Part shown: positions 24,681 to 32,870 of the stretch, one piece after another
Numbering within the stretch: position 1 is the first letter of the stretch
Layout of the letters: every line of letters starts with the position of its first letter
Assembly: GCA_023386645.1 (NCBI GenBank)
Contig: JAEWJI010000010.1
Span: 8,086-72,085 of the forward strand
DNA from: Pseudomonadota bacterium
Lineage (GTDB): Bacteria; Pseudomonadota; Alphaproteobacteria; Caulobacterales; Caulobacteraceae
Length of the DNA stretch: 64,000 bases
Reading direction: 5' to 3'
The notes under the pieces: model-generated
Told to the model about the DNA's origin: nothing
Database searches by the model: none
The model's input: only the letters and a program-made list of their open reading frames with translations
Program-made: the position numbers and the translations under genes

Positions 24681-25427
24681 GTGACCGACGAGACCGTGAC
24701 TGAGAACGCCCTTCTGGGGGGACGGGTTCGCCTGCGTCAGCCCGTGCGCGGCTATCGCGCGGGCATGGACGCAGCCGTGCTGGCCGCCGCCGTCGCCGCG
24801 CGGCCAGGCGAGCGGGTGCTGGAGGCCGGCTGCGGCGCCGGCGCGGTGCTCATGCAGGTCGCCGCACGACGACCGGGCGTGGAGCTCCTCGGGCTGGAAC
24901 GCGACCCCGCCGCCGCCGCCCTGGCTCGCGAAAACGCCCTTCTGAACCAGATCGCGGACCGCTGCCGTATCCTTGAGGGCGATGTCGCGAACGGGTTTCG
25001 CGCCCTGGGCCTCGCGCCCGTCGACTGGACGATCGCCAATCCTCCCTTCTTCGACGATCCGTCGGCCCTGCGCGCTCCGCACCCGGCCAAGGCCGGCGCC
25101 TGGATGGCTGACGACGGCTTGCAAACCTGGGTCTCCTTCCTCTTGAAGGCCACGCGCGAGGGCGGTCGGATCGCGATCATCCACCGCGCAGACAGGTTGG
25201 CCGATCTCCTGGCCTTGCTGCAGCCAAAGGCCGGCGGCGCCGAGATCAGGGCCGTCCACCCCTTCGCCGATCAGCCGGCGAAAAGGGTCCTGGTCACCGC
25301 GACCAAGGCTGGCCGCGCACCGCTTCGCATGCTGCCGCCGCTCATCCTGCACGATCGTTCAGGGGCTAAACACACCCCCGAGGCCGAGGCCATTCTGCGG
25401 GGAGAGGCGGACTTGTGCGGACCATAA
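24681..25427 (+). CDS. TrmN6-like tRNA adenine methyltransferase
   Basis: This is 248 residues from GTG 24681, the first start outside the divergent gene. The SAM-binding motif I is VLEAGCGAGAVLMQVAARRP (about 46-65). The catalytic NPPFF is at 120-124 (TIANPPFFDDPSALRAPHP), typical of enzymes that methylate the N6 of adenine. Family members (YfiC/TrmN6) modify A37 of a valine tRNA. It also has WVSFLLKATREGGRIAIIHR, the strand following motif IV. The substrate is inferred from the family. Confidence 0.85.
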   Translation: MTDETVTENALLGGRVRLRQPVRGYRAGMDAAVLAAAVAARPGERVLEAGCGAGAVLMQVAARRPGVELLGLERDPAAAALARENALLNQIADRCRILEGDVANGFRALGLAPVDWTIANPPFFDDPSALRAPHPAKAGAWMADDGLQTWVSFLLKATREGGRIAIIHRADRLADLLALLQPKAGGAEIRAVHPFADQPAKRVLVTATKAGRAPLRMLPPLILHDRSGAKHTPEAEAILRGEADLCGP

Positions 25428-25454
25428 AGAGTCGGCGCCCAAGGTCGCTCAAGG

Positions 25455-25967
25455 CTAGGTCCCAGGCGCGTCGGCCGAGCCGATGAACCGCTGCTCCTGC
25501 GCGCGTTGGTAGGCGTCGCGGGCGCTCTGACGGGGGATATCGGCGCCCAGCTGGGCCACCTGTTCGGTCCAGACCTCAGCGAGCCTCCCAACGGTTTCCG
25601 GGATCCAGCAGGCCGGCTGCTGGCGCGCCCAGTTCTGGAGCGACACGGCGTTGAAGACGAGCAGCATCACCGTGGCGAACACGATCGCGCGGCTGGTCCA
25701 GCGCCGGTCCCGCGCGGCCAGCCCTTCCTCGTCCGGCGGAGGACCGGGTGGAAATGCGAACCGCCCGAGCGCGGCTATGGGCGCGGCGATCGGATGCTCC
25801 CGCGCTGGCAGGTCGTGGGCGTCCGCTCCCTGGTTCCAGTCGGACGGGGGATCCTCGGAGGCTTCCGCGATTGGATCCGACTGTAGCGGCGGAAAGGGCG
25901 AGAACCCGGGCGCGGTCGGGAAGGGCGCGGGCTCCTGCTCGGGATGATCTTCGGGATGGTCGCTCAT
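25455..25967 (-). CDS. one-helix membrane protein at the end of the acyltransferase operon
   Basis: This encodes 170 residues. The first ~90 are acidic and Pro-rich and would lie in the cytosol; one membrane helix follows at 92-111 (SRAIVFATVMLLVFNAVSLQ). The ~60-residue C-terminal part (NWARQQPACWIPETVGRLAE, SARDAYQRAQEQRF) would be periplasmic and is predicted helical. No family is recognised. It starts 15 bp after the MBOAT stop on the same strand, so it is likely the fourth gene of that operon and may be an accessory or tethering subunit. That role is inference from context only. Confidence 0.72.
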   Translation of the reverse strand: MSDHPEDHPEQEPAPFPTAPGFSPFPPLQSDPIAEASEDPPSDWNQGADAHDLPAREHPIAAPIAALGRFAFPPGPPPDEEGLAARDRRWTSRAIVFATVMLLVFNAVSLQNWARQQPACWIPETVGRLAEVWTEQVAQLGADIPRQSARDAYQRAQEQRFIGSADAPGT

Positions 25968-25982
25968 CTTCCGGTCGACGCC

Positions 25983-27386
25983 TCAGAACTGGAAGTAGAT
26001 GAAGGGAGCCACGCCCTCGGGCCGCACCGCCTCGACCAGCAGTATGGCCAGGCCGATCAGGATTCCCATGGTCAGGGACGGCGCGGCCTTGAGCCGTTCC
26101 GCCATGCCCTCGACCGCCCGGGGCGGCAGCCAGTGCATCGCAATGCCGCCAAGGATCAACGTCAGCAGGAAGGGCGTCAGCATCACCACCGGTCCGATCC
26201 GGCCCAGACCCTCAAGCATCTGCATGGCCAGGTCGAAGGTCTCCGCCCGGAACAGGATCCAGCCCAGGCAGACGATGTGGAAGGTGATCAGCCAGCCCAG
26301 CCATGCCGGCGGCCCCCTCCCCTCGCCCAGGATCGCGCGACCCAGCCTTTCGACCACCTGGACGCTCCCATGCAGGGCGCCCCAGGCCACGAAGGTCCAG
26401 GCTGCGCCATGCCACAGCCCGCCAAGCAGCATGGTGATCATCACGTTGATGCCGGAGGAAACGAGCCCCTTCCGCCCGCCGCCCAGCGGCACATAGAGGT
26501 AGTCCCGCAGCCAGCTGGACAGGCTGATGTGCCACCGCCGCCAGAAGCTCTGCATCGAACTGGCCCGGTACGGCTGGTCGAAGTTGCGGGTAAAGGAATA
26601 GCCCAGGAGCGCCGCCAGCCCGATCGCCATGTCGGAATAGGCCGAGAAGTCGCAGTAGATCTGGATCGCATAGCCATAAACGGCGGCCGCGATGTCCAGG
26701 CTAGAATAGGCGCTGGGGTCGAAGAATACGGGGTCGACCAGCCGCGTCGCGAGCTCCGACGCGATCACCGTCTTCTTGAACAGCCCCCAAACGATCAGCA
26801 GCAATCCATGCGCGGCCATGGCCCGCGTCAGGCGGGGAACGCGACTGAACTGGGGCAACAGGTCGGAGGCCCTGACGATCGGTCCCGCCACCAGGTGCGG
26901 GAAGAAGCTCATCAGCAGCATGACATCCAGCAGGCTCCTAGCCGGCGGCGTCTTTCCGCGATGGACATCGACCAGGTAACTGATCCCCTGGAAGGTGAAG
27001 AAGGATATCCCGACCGGCAGGACGACCTGGAGCAGCGGCAGGTCCCGCTCCCACCCGAACCGGGCCAACAGTTCCACCGCCTGCTCGACGAAGAAGCCGT
27101 AGTATTTGAAAAAGCCCAGGATCAGCAGGTTGGTCGCGACGCCCAGGCCTACGATCCACTTGCGCCGGCCCTGGTCGTCGCTGCGTGCGATCAGCGCCGC
27201 CGCGCCCCAGTTCAGGATCGCCGAGGCGATCAGCAGGCCGACGAACCGCCAGTCCCACTGGGCGTAGAAGACCCAACTGGCCAGCAGCAGGAACAGCTTT
27301 CGCCGCTCGTTTTCGCGATCCAGCGACCAGGCGGTGAAATAGACGAAGAGGAAGAAGACGCCGAAGGCGAGCGTCGGGAACAGCAC
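25983..27386 (-). CDS. MBOAT-family membrane O-acyltransferase (AlgI-like)
   Basis: This is 467 residues with about eleven membrane helices. The start is a GTG placed directly after the TAG of the upstream SGNH gene (TAGGTG). Family signatures are QWDWRFVGLLIASAILNWGA, FFTFQGISYLVDVHRGK, SFFPHLVAGPIVRASDLLPQF and the catalytic His326 in GGLWHGAAWTFVAWG, preceded by RRWHISLSSWLRDYLYVPLG. AlgI-type MBOATs carry acetyl or acyl groups across the inner membrane for transfer to polysaccharides by periplasmic SGNH partners. Two such partners are encoded immediately upstream. Confidence 0.93.
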   Translation of the reverse strand: MLFPTLAFGVFFLFVYFTAWSLDRENERRKLFLLLASWVFYAQWDWRFVGLLIASAILNWGAAALIARSDDQGRRKWIVGLGVATNLLILGFFKYYGFFVEQAVELLARFGWERDLPLLQVVLPVGISFFTFQGISYLVDVHRGKTPPARSLLDVMLLMSFFPHLVAGPIVRASDLLPQFSRVPRLTRAMAAHGLLLIVWGLFKKTVIASELATRLVDPVFFDPSAYSSLDIAAAVYGYAIQIYCDFSAYSDMAIGLAALLGYSFTRNFDQPYRASSMQSFWRRWHISLSSWLRDYLYVPLGGGRKGLVSSGINVMITMLLGGLWHGAAWTFVAWGALHGSVQVVERLGRAILGEGRGPPAWLGWLITFHIVCLGWILFRAETFDLAMQMLEGLGRIGPVVMLTPFLLTLILGGIAMHWLPPRAVEGMAERLKAAPSLTMGILIGLAILLVEAVRPEGVAPFIYFQF

Positions 27387-28217
27387 CTAGCGGCCCTCCG
27401 CTCTGGCCCAGGCGGTCATCAGGTCGTCGAACAGCAGGCCGCCGATCCAATCGCCGCCCGTGTAGGTGAAGTGGACATGGTCGCCCCGCACGAGAGGCTC
27501 GGGCCCCAGGGTCAGGCGATGCGCCGCGCAGTCTCCCCCCATCCGCCCTTTCCAGTCCCAGAAGGCGACATCCATGTCCGCCGCCGCCTGGTGCTGCACG
27601 TCCCGCACCAGACCGAGCAGACGCGGCTCCGACCACCGGCCGTCGGGATCGTCGGCGCAGTGGCCGCCGCCTTCGCCGCGCATGGCTTCGGGAGCGCCAA
27701 GCAGCAGGATGGCGGCCGAGGGGGCAACGGCGCGCAGGCGGTCGATCTCGCTCCTCAACCGTCTGTCGAACGCCGTGGGCTCCATCAGGTCGTCGAAACC
27801 GTCGTTGGTCCCGAAGGCGACGACGATCAGGTCCGGGGCGGGCCGCAACTCCGGCAGGTCGACGCGATCGCTCAGCTCGGCCAGGGTCGCGCCGACCTGG
27901 GCGTGGCTTTCGATGGCGACGGGGAGGCCCAGACGCGCCTCCAGCCGACGCTGGAGAGAGCCGGTGATCAGGCCGCCGGCGGTGTGGCTGTCGCCATACT
28001 GCACGATCCGCACAGGCCGGTCGGACGACAGGGTGCGGAAAAAGGGATCAAGCGCATGCGGCTGGCAAAGGCCGTCCGGGCAGACGGCGCTCACCGGCGA
28101 AGGCAGGGGCGTCCACGGCCGTTCCTGAGCATTGGCCACTTCAACTGTCGCGAAAGCCAGGAGGCCGCTCAGCCCGGAGAAAACCCGGGCCCACCGGTGT
28201 CCGCGACCGGGACTCAC
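27387..28217 (-). CDS. periplasmic SGNH/GDSL hydrolase or acyltransferase
   Basis: This is 276 residues, starting at a GTG that overlaps the upstream gene's stop by 4 bp. The signal-peptide-like N-terminus ends near VANAQERPW. The catalytic Ser77 lies in RIVQYGDSHTAGGLITGS, the block III Asn in VAFGTNDGFDD, and the C-terminal His in VRGDHVHFTYTGGDWIG. In operons with an AlgI-type MBOAT, such proteins transfer the acyl group to a surface polymer; a free esterase is the alternative. The neighbouring gene encodes a second, different SGNH protein. Confidence 0.85.
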   Translation of the reverse strand: MSPGRGHRWARVFSGLSGLLAFATVEVANAQERPWTPLPSPVSAVCPDGLCQPHALDPFFRTLSSDRPVRIVQYGDSHTAGGLITGSLQRRLEARLGLPVAIESHAQVGATLAELSDRVDLPELRPAPDLIVVAFGTNDGFDDLMEPTAFDRRLRSEIDRLRAVAPSAAILLLGAPEAMRGEGGGHCADDPDGRWSEPRLLGLVRDVQHQAAADMDVAFWDWKGRMGGDCAAHRLTLGPEPLVRGDHVHFTYTGGDWIGGLLFDDLMTAWARAEGR

Positions 28218-29095
28218 GCCGCGGGCGATGCGGCCTGATCAGCCAGCCCCGCGTCCCGCTTCAGCCGCTCCGCGACGGCGCCGCTCATCCGCAGGTAGCC
28301 CGCCATCGACATATGAATCCCGTCGTTGGCCCGCACCAGCTGACGCCGACCCGTCGCAGGGTTGGTCAGGTAGGCGTCGTACTCGCCTTCCCCGCTGGAG
28401 GTCAGGGCAACGGTGTCCACATAGGGCACGTGCAGCGCCTCCATCCGCTCCGAGACCACCGCGTTGATCAGAGCCATCATCTGGTCGAACGTCGCCCGCT
28501 TCATCCTGGGCAGCCCGACCCAGTAAACCGCAACGTCCCGGCTTCGGAGCAAGGCCACGAGGTCGTCGATCCGCTTCGCGTAGGCCCGCTTCCAGCCCTC
28601 CGTCCCGAAATCGTGGATCTGCCCGTCCAGGCTGATCCCCTGGGCGTCGTTGGTGCCGAATAGGATGACCGCCACGTCGACCGGCTGCTGGTCCAGTTGA
28701 CGCGCCGTCTTGGCCTGGATGTCGACGTAGTCGTAGCGCGACAGGCCGGTCGACACCTCGCTGAACTTCGTCACCGTCACGCCCGGCTGGTCCTTCAGGT
28801 CGCGGTACAGACCGGCCCAGACGCCATCAGCCATGGAGTCGCCGAAGACGCCGATCCTCATCACGCCGGTTTGGCGCAGACGCTCGTCCAGCGGGGTCAC
28901 GAGGGGCGCGGGGGCTGCCACTGGCGCGGGCGCGACCGCCGGCGTGATCTGGGCCGGCGAGGCCGAGGCGTTAGCGGTCCCGCCGAGCATGAGGGTCGGC
29001 CGGCGCAGCCAGTCGCGACCGTCCGGCGTCAGCGCCAGGCCGATCACGACGCCCACGATCAGCGCCGCCGTCAATGCATTGATGCCTGCCCGCAC
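28214..29095 (-). CDS. DUF459-type SGNH protein, membrane-anchored
   Basis: This is 293 residues. One N-terminal helix (ALTAALIVGVVIGLALTP) anchors it, and an Ala/Pro linker leads to the SGNH domain. The nucleophile Ser87 is in RIGVFGDSMADGVWAGLYRD, block III in VAVILFGTNDAQG, and the Asp/His pair in ANDGIHMSMAGYLRMSG. This is the DUF459 branch of SGNH proteins. It is the first gene of the operon DUF459, SGNH, MBOAT and one-helix protein; the distinct fold branch suggests that the two SGNH proteins do different jobs. The 200 bp upstream hold no gene. Confidence 0.87.
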   Translation of the reverse strand: MRAGINALTAALIVGVVIGLALTPDGRDWLRRPTLMLGGTANASASPAQITPAVAPAPVAAPAPLVTPLDERLRQTGVMRIGVFGDSMADGVWAGLYRDLKDQPGVTVTKFSEVSTGLSRYDYVDIQAKTARQLDQQPVDVAVILFGTNDAQGISLDGQIHDFGTEGWKRAYAKRIDDLVALLRSRDVAVYWVGLPRMKRATFDQMMALINAVVSERMEALHVPYVDTVALTSSGEGEYDAYLTNPATGRRQLVRANDGIHMSMAGYLRMSGAVAERLKRDAGLADQAASPAA

Positions 29096-29296
29096 GCCCT
29101 TCCCCGACGCGAAACCCGAGCGGTCACCTTAACCGAACCCCAGGCGGCGCAGAACCGGCCGCGCGCCTCAGGGGAAGAAAAAGGTTAATAGTGGGCCGGG
29201 CCGGGTGCGGCCGCCCGGCGCTTGCCCCAAGCGCCGCCGCGTCCTAGACCGGCCTCACGCCGCGATTATTCATCAGACGGTGAAAAGAGGGAGCGC

Positions 29297-30001
29297 ATGC
29301 GCAAGATCTATCCGGACGCCAAGTCCGCGCTCGAGGGTCTGACCTTCGACGGCATGACCGTCATGTCAGGCGGGTTCGGCCTGTGCGGCATTCCCGAGTT
29401 CCTGATCGCGGCGCTGCGCGATTCGGGCGCCAAGGGCCTGACGGTCATCTCCAACAACGCCGGGGTCGATGGTTTCGGCCTGGGACAGCTCCTGGAGACG
29501 CGCCAGATCGCGAAGATGATCTCGTCATACGTCGGCGAGAACAAGGAGTTCGAACGGCAGTACCTGGCCGGGGAGCTGGAACTGGAGTTCAACCCCCAGG
29601 GCACCCTGGCCGAGCGCATTCGCGCCGGCGGCGCCGGCATCCCGGCGTTCTTCACCGCCACGGGCGTCGGCACCCTGGTCGCCGAGGGCAAGGAAGTGCG
29701 CGAGTTCGACGGCCGCCAGTACGTGATGGAGACCGGCCTGATCGCGGACCTGTCGATCGTGAAGGCCTGGAAGGCCGACGAGCGCGGCAACCTGGTGTTC
29801 CGCAAGACCGCCCGGAACTTCAACCCGATGATGGCGACGGCGGGCAAGGCCTGCGTGGTCGAGGTCGAGGAGATCGTGCCGGTGGGCTCGCTTGACCCCG
29901 ACCACATCCACACGCCCGGCATCTATGTCGACCGGATCATCAAGAGCACGCCGGAGAAGCGCATCGAACAGCGCACCGTCCGCCAGAGGGTTCCTGCGTG
30001 A
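29297..30001 (+). CDS. scoA: 3-oxoacid CoA-transferase, subunit A
   Basis: This is 234 residues. The start ATG 29297 has AGAGGGAG upstream. Motifs are MTVMSGGFGLCGIPEFLIAA, TVISNNAGVDGFGLGQLL, SSYVGENKEFERQYLAGELE and the RIRAGGAGIPAFFTATGVGT segment typical of SCOT A subunits. With subunit B it moves CoA from succinyl-CoA to acetoacetate for use of ketone bodies or polyhydroxybutyrate products. Subunit B is not next but lies 440 bp downstream, after a membrane-protein gene whose start overlaps this stop (GTGA). Confidence 0.95.
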   Translation: MRKIYPDAKSALEGLTFDGMTVMSGGFGLCGIPEFLIAALRDSGAKGLTVISNNAGVDGFGLGQLLETRQIAKMISSYVGENKEFERQYLAGELELEFNPQGTLAERIRAGGAGIPAFFTATGVGTLVAEGKEVREFDGRQYVMETGLIADLSIVKAWKADERGNLVFRKTARNFNPMMATAGKACVVEVEEIVPVGSLDPDHIHTPGIYVDRIIKSTPEKRIEQRTVRQRVPA

Positions 30002-30441
30002 CGAACAGGGCCAACTGGCCGCTGATGCTAGCGGGCGCCGGTAGCGTCGCCGCCGCTGTCGCCCATATCGCATGCATCCTTGGCGGCCCGGACTGGTACC
30101 GGTTCGTCGGCGCGGGCGAAGCCATGGCGCGATCGGTCGAACAAGGGCACTGGCAACCCCATGCCATGACGGCCGGAATCGCCGTCGTGCTGTTCGGTTG
30201 GGCCTGGTTTGCTTTCGCCGCGGCCGGGAAAGCGCCGCGACCGCCCCTGCTGCGCACCGGTCTGATCGCCATCATCATCGTCCTAATGTTGAGGGCTGGG
30301 GCCGCCTTGCTGCCGGGCGTTTGGACTGCGGAATACAGCCCCACCTTCATCATCGCTTCTTCTCTGATCGTTCTGGCGCTGGGCCTTGCGTTCCTGATCG
30401 GGACCATCAAGGCCTGGACCGCCCTGTCCAAGAGGACCTGA
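29998..30441 (+). CDS. four-helix membrane protein inserted between CoA-transferase subunits
   Basis: This encodes 147 residues. GTG at 29998 overlaps the scoA stop by 4 bp, and the stop is 3 bp before scoB, so it is inside the operon. Four membrane helices are visible: LMLAGAGSVAAAVAHIACIL, TAGIAVVLFGWAWFAFAAAG, GLIAIIIVLMLRAGAALLPG and IIASSLIVLALGLAFLIGTI. The conserved-looking WYRFVGAGEAMA between helices 1 and 2 and HWQPHAMT are the only other marks. I cannot name a family with confidence. Why it sits between two subunits of a soluble enzyme is unclear. Confidence 0.85.
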   Translation: MTNRANWPLMLAGAGSVAAAVAHIACILGGPDWYRFVGAGEAMARSVEQGHWQPHAMTAGIAVVLFGWAWFAFAAAGKAPRPPLLRTGLIAIIIVLMLRAGAALLPGVWTAEYSPTFIIASSLIVLALGLAFLIGTIKAWTALSKRT

Positions 30442-30444
30442 CCC

Positions 30445-31104
30445 ATGCCCCGCACCCGCGAACAACTGGCCGAACGCGCCGCCCGCGAGCTCCAGGACGG
30501 CTTCTATGTGAACCTGGGGATCGGCATCCCTACCCTGGTGGCCAATTACATTCCCGAGGGGATGACGGTGACCCTGCAGTCGGAGAACGGCATGCTGGGC
30601 ATGGGCCCCTTCCCCTACGAGGGCGAGGAGGACCCGGACCTGATCAATGCCGGCAAGCAGACGATCACGGAAATTCCCGAGAGCGCCTATTTCAGCTCGG
30701 CGGACAGCTTCGCCATGATCCGGGGCGGGCACATCAACCTGTCGATCCTGGGGGCCATGGAGGTCGCGCAGAATGGCGACATCGCGAACTGGATGATCCC
30801 CGGCAAGCTGGTGAAGGGCATGGGCGGGGCCATGGACCTGGTCGCTGGCGTAAAGCGCGTTGTCGTGGTCATGGAACACGCCAACAAGCACGGCCAGTCC
30901 AAGGTGCTGAAGGCCTGCACCCTGCCTCTGACCGGCACCGGCGTGGTCAGCCGGATCATCACCGACCTGGCGGTGTTCGACGTCAAGCCGGACGGTTCGG
31001 GCCTGGAGTTGATCGAGCTGGCCGACGGCGTGACCCTGGACGAGGTCGCGGCGAAGACCGAAGCCGACTACGTGGTTTCCGAAAGCCTGAAGTCGCTGGC
31101 ATAG
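30445..31104 (+). CDS. scoB: 3-oxoacid CoA-transferase, subunit B
   Basis: This is 219 residues. The catalytic Glu47 is in VTLQSENGMLGMGPFPYEGE, preceded by VNLGIGIPTLVANYIP. Further marks are SADSFAMIRGGHINLSILGA, KLVKGMGGAMDLVAGVKRVV and LPLTGTGVVSRIITDLAVF. The Glu carries the CoA thioester intermediate. It pairs with subunit A at 29297-30001. Confidence 0.95.
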   Translation: MPRTREQLAERAARELQDGFYVNLGIGIPTLVANYIPEGMTVTLQSENGMLGMGPFPYEGEEDPDLINAGKQTITEIPESAYFSSADSFAMIRGGHINLSILGAMEVAQNGDIANWMIPGKLVKGMGGAMDLVAGVKRVVVVMEHANKHGQSKVLKACTLPLTGTGVVSRIITDLAVFDVKPDGSGLELIELADGVTLDEVAAKTEADYVVSESLKSLA

Positions 31105-31146
31105 TGACGCTCGGCCAGCCCGAAGCGCTGGCGCGGGAGGCAGGCG

Positions 31147-32202
31147 ATGGCGTTTGACGGCGGTTTCAAACTCGGCGGCGGGGCCCCCTCGCCCGATCCG
31201 GAGCGGATCGGCGCCGTTCGTGATGAACTTGTCGGCGCCGATGCAGCCCGGCACGAGGGTTTCGGCGAGGAGGCTCGGCAGGCCGTGGTTGCGGGCCTGG
31301 ACCGGCTGTCGGCCGAACTGAAGTCCGCCGATCTCGACGACTGCGCCCACGCCCTGGAGCGGGTGCGGGACCGACTGGCGGCGCTGGAGCCCAACAGCCT
31401 CACGCCGCGCGGCTGGTTCGACAGCCGGGGCAAGCGGCTGAAACGATTCCGACTCCAGTTCCAGGACGCCTGGCGCGAACTGGCGGAACACGGCGGAACC
31501 TTGAGCGCACGGGCCGGGTCGATCGGCCAGAGGGAGGGCCGGGTCGAGAGCGTCCTGACCGACCTGCGGGCCGCCATCGCCGAACTGGACGCCTGGATCG
31601 CCGGCGGGATCGAGGCCCTGAGGCGGACGCATGCGCCTCAGGCGGCGGCCGCCACGGCCCCGGTGGAGCTCCAATCCGGGGCGGAGGCCCCCGTGGAGGC
31701 CGTCCCACAGGACGCCCCGTCAGAACCCGCCGAACCGGAGGCGTCTGCCGAGCCGGCGACGCCGGTGGACCAGCAACCCGCCCCCGAGGCCGTCTCCAGA
31801 CCAGAAGACCAGCCTGCCGAAACCGACGGCGGAGCAACTGAAGCGGCCCAGACGCCGGACCCAGAGCCCGACCCGCAGGACCGACTGCGCGAGCGGCTGG
31901 CGGCCTTGGTCGAGACTCGGGACGCGGCGGTCCGCAGCCTGCCTGTCGCCCGCGCGATCCAGAACGCGGAATGGCGCACGCCCGAGGCGCTCAGGGCCGC
32001 CGGCCAGGCGCTGGAGGACTGGCGCGACCGCTGGACCTGCGACCTTGGTCTCGGCGGCAAAAAGCCCCGCAAGGTCCGCCCGGAGCCTCGACTGCTGGCC
32101 GAGGCCAAACAGGTCCTGGCGGACGCCTGCGCGGCGGCAGAGGGCGCTCTGGCGACAGCCCGGGCGCGACGGGTGGAGATCGAGAGCCGGCGGCGTACCT
32201 AG
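31147..32202 (+). CDS. hypothetical helical protein with acidic Pro/Ala-rich middle
   Basis: This is 351 residues with no signal peptide or membrane helix. Residues 1-160 are helical (VVAGLDRLSAELKSADLDDC, LKRFRLQFQDAWRELAEHGG). Residues ~165-245 are a low-complexity stretch of Glu, Pro, Ala and Thr. The end is helical and basic (AWRTP-like EWRTPEALRAAGQALEDWRD, LLAEAKQVLADACAAAEGAL). I do not recognise a family. It begins 42 bp after scoB and may share its transcript, or stand alone. Confidence 0.7.
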   Translation: MAFDGGFKLGGGAPSPDPERIGAVRDELVGADAARHEGFGEEARQAVVAGLDRLSAELKSADLDDCAHALERVRDRLAALEPNSLTPRGWFDSRGKRLKRFRLQFQDAWRELAEHGGTLSARAGSIGQREGRVESVLTDLRAAIAELDAWIAGGIEALRRTHAPQAAAATAPVELQSGAEAPVEAVPQDAPSEPAEPEASAEPATPVDQQPAPEAVSRPEDQPAETDGGATEAAQTPDPEPDPQDRLRERLAALVETRDAAVRSLPVARAIQNAEWRTPEALRAAGQALEDWRDRWTCDLGLGGKKPRKVRPEPRLLAEAKQVLADACAAAEGALATARARRVEIESRRRT

Positions 32203-32252
32203 CCCCCTGGCGCGCATCGGCGCGCCATCGTCTGGACGATCCAGAAAATCCG

Positions 32253-32870
32253 TCAGCCCGCCACGCTCTCCGTCCAGGAGACGATCTGGGTGTTGAGGTC
32301 GCGAGTGGCGATATCGAACGCTTCGACGATGGCGCTGACGCGGTTTTCCGTGGTCGGCTGGCGGACGATGAAGCTGTTCTCCGCCAGGACCGTGCGTTCC
32401 GGGTAGCGAAGGACGCGAGCGCGGACGGAGATGACCACCTCCGGCGCGGTCTCCGGCGCGGCGTAGCGGGCCTCGAAGGCCTGGATGTTGATGTCCAGCG
32501 TCCGCTGGGCGGTCGAGGCCTCGCGCAGGTTGATCAGACGGATCGCCGAGGACTGCGAGGCGAAGGCGGCCTGGAGGCTCTGGCCGTACAGATCCTCGGC
32601 CGGAGACACCCAGCGCGCGCCCTTGATGTAGGCGGCCTCATAGCCGGTGACGCCCAGGATGCGATCGCCACGCGCGGCCTCTGGAAACTCCACCGGCCGC
32701 ATGAGCACGGGGATCGGAGACTGGCCGGCGGGCGCCGTCGGGGTCCGGTCCGTGTCGGTGCCGAAGCGATAGAGCTGGACCGGGTCGGGGCTGGACAGCA
32801 GGGCGCAGGCGCCGAGCGTCAGGCCCGCCAGCGACACCGCCGCCAGTCGATTGAATGAGCGAAGGATCAT
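32253..32870 (-). CDS. ABC-type transport auxiliary lipoprotein (PqiC/MlaD-associated)
   Basis: This is 205 residues. The lipobox LTLGAC gives lipidation at Cys22. The mature part shows the ABC_trans_aux pattern: PVQLYRFGTD, IPVLMRPVEFPEAARGDRIL, GARWVSPAEDLYGQSLQAAF and TLDINIQAFEARYA. Such lipoproteins, anchored in the outer membrane, work with MCE proteins in lipid transport. It is the last of four genes; its ATG overlaps the MCE gene's stop by 4 bp. Confidence 0.88.
   Translation of the reverse strand: MILRSFNRLAAVSLAGLTLGACALLSSPDPVQLYRFGTDTDRTPTAPAGQSPIPVLMRPVEFPEAARGDRILGVTGYEAAYIKGARWVSPAEDLYGQSLQAAFASQSSAIRLINLREASTAQRTLDINIQAFEARYAAPETAPEVVISVRARVLRYPERTVLAENSFIVRQPTTENRVSAIVEAFDIATRDLNTQIVSWTESVAG

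Noticed and set aside
25944..28238. A 764-residue frame antisense to the MBOAT and SGNH genes
   Set aside because: It is the mirror of a G+C-rich coding strand, full of Gln, Arg and His runs, with no domain; the minus-strand genes have clear motifs.
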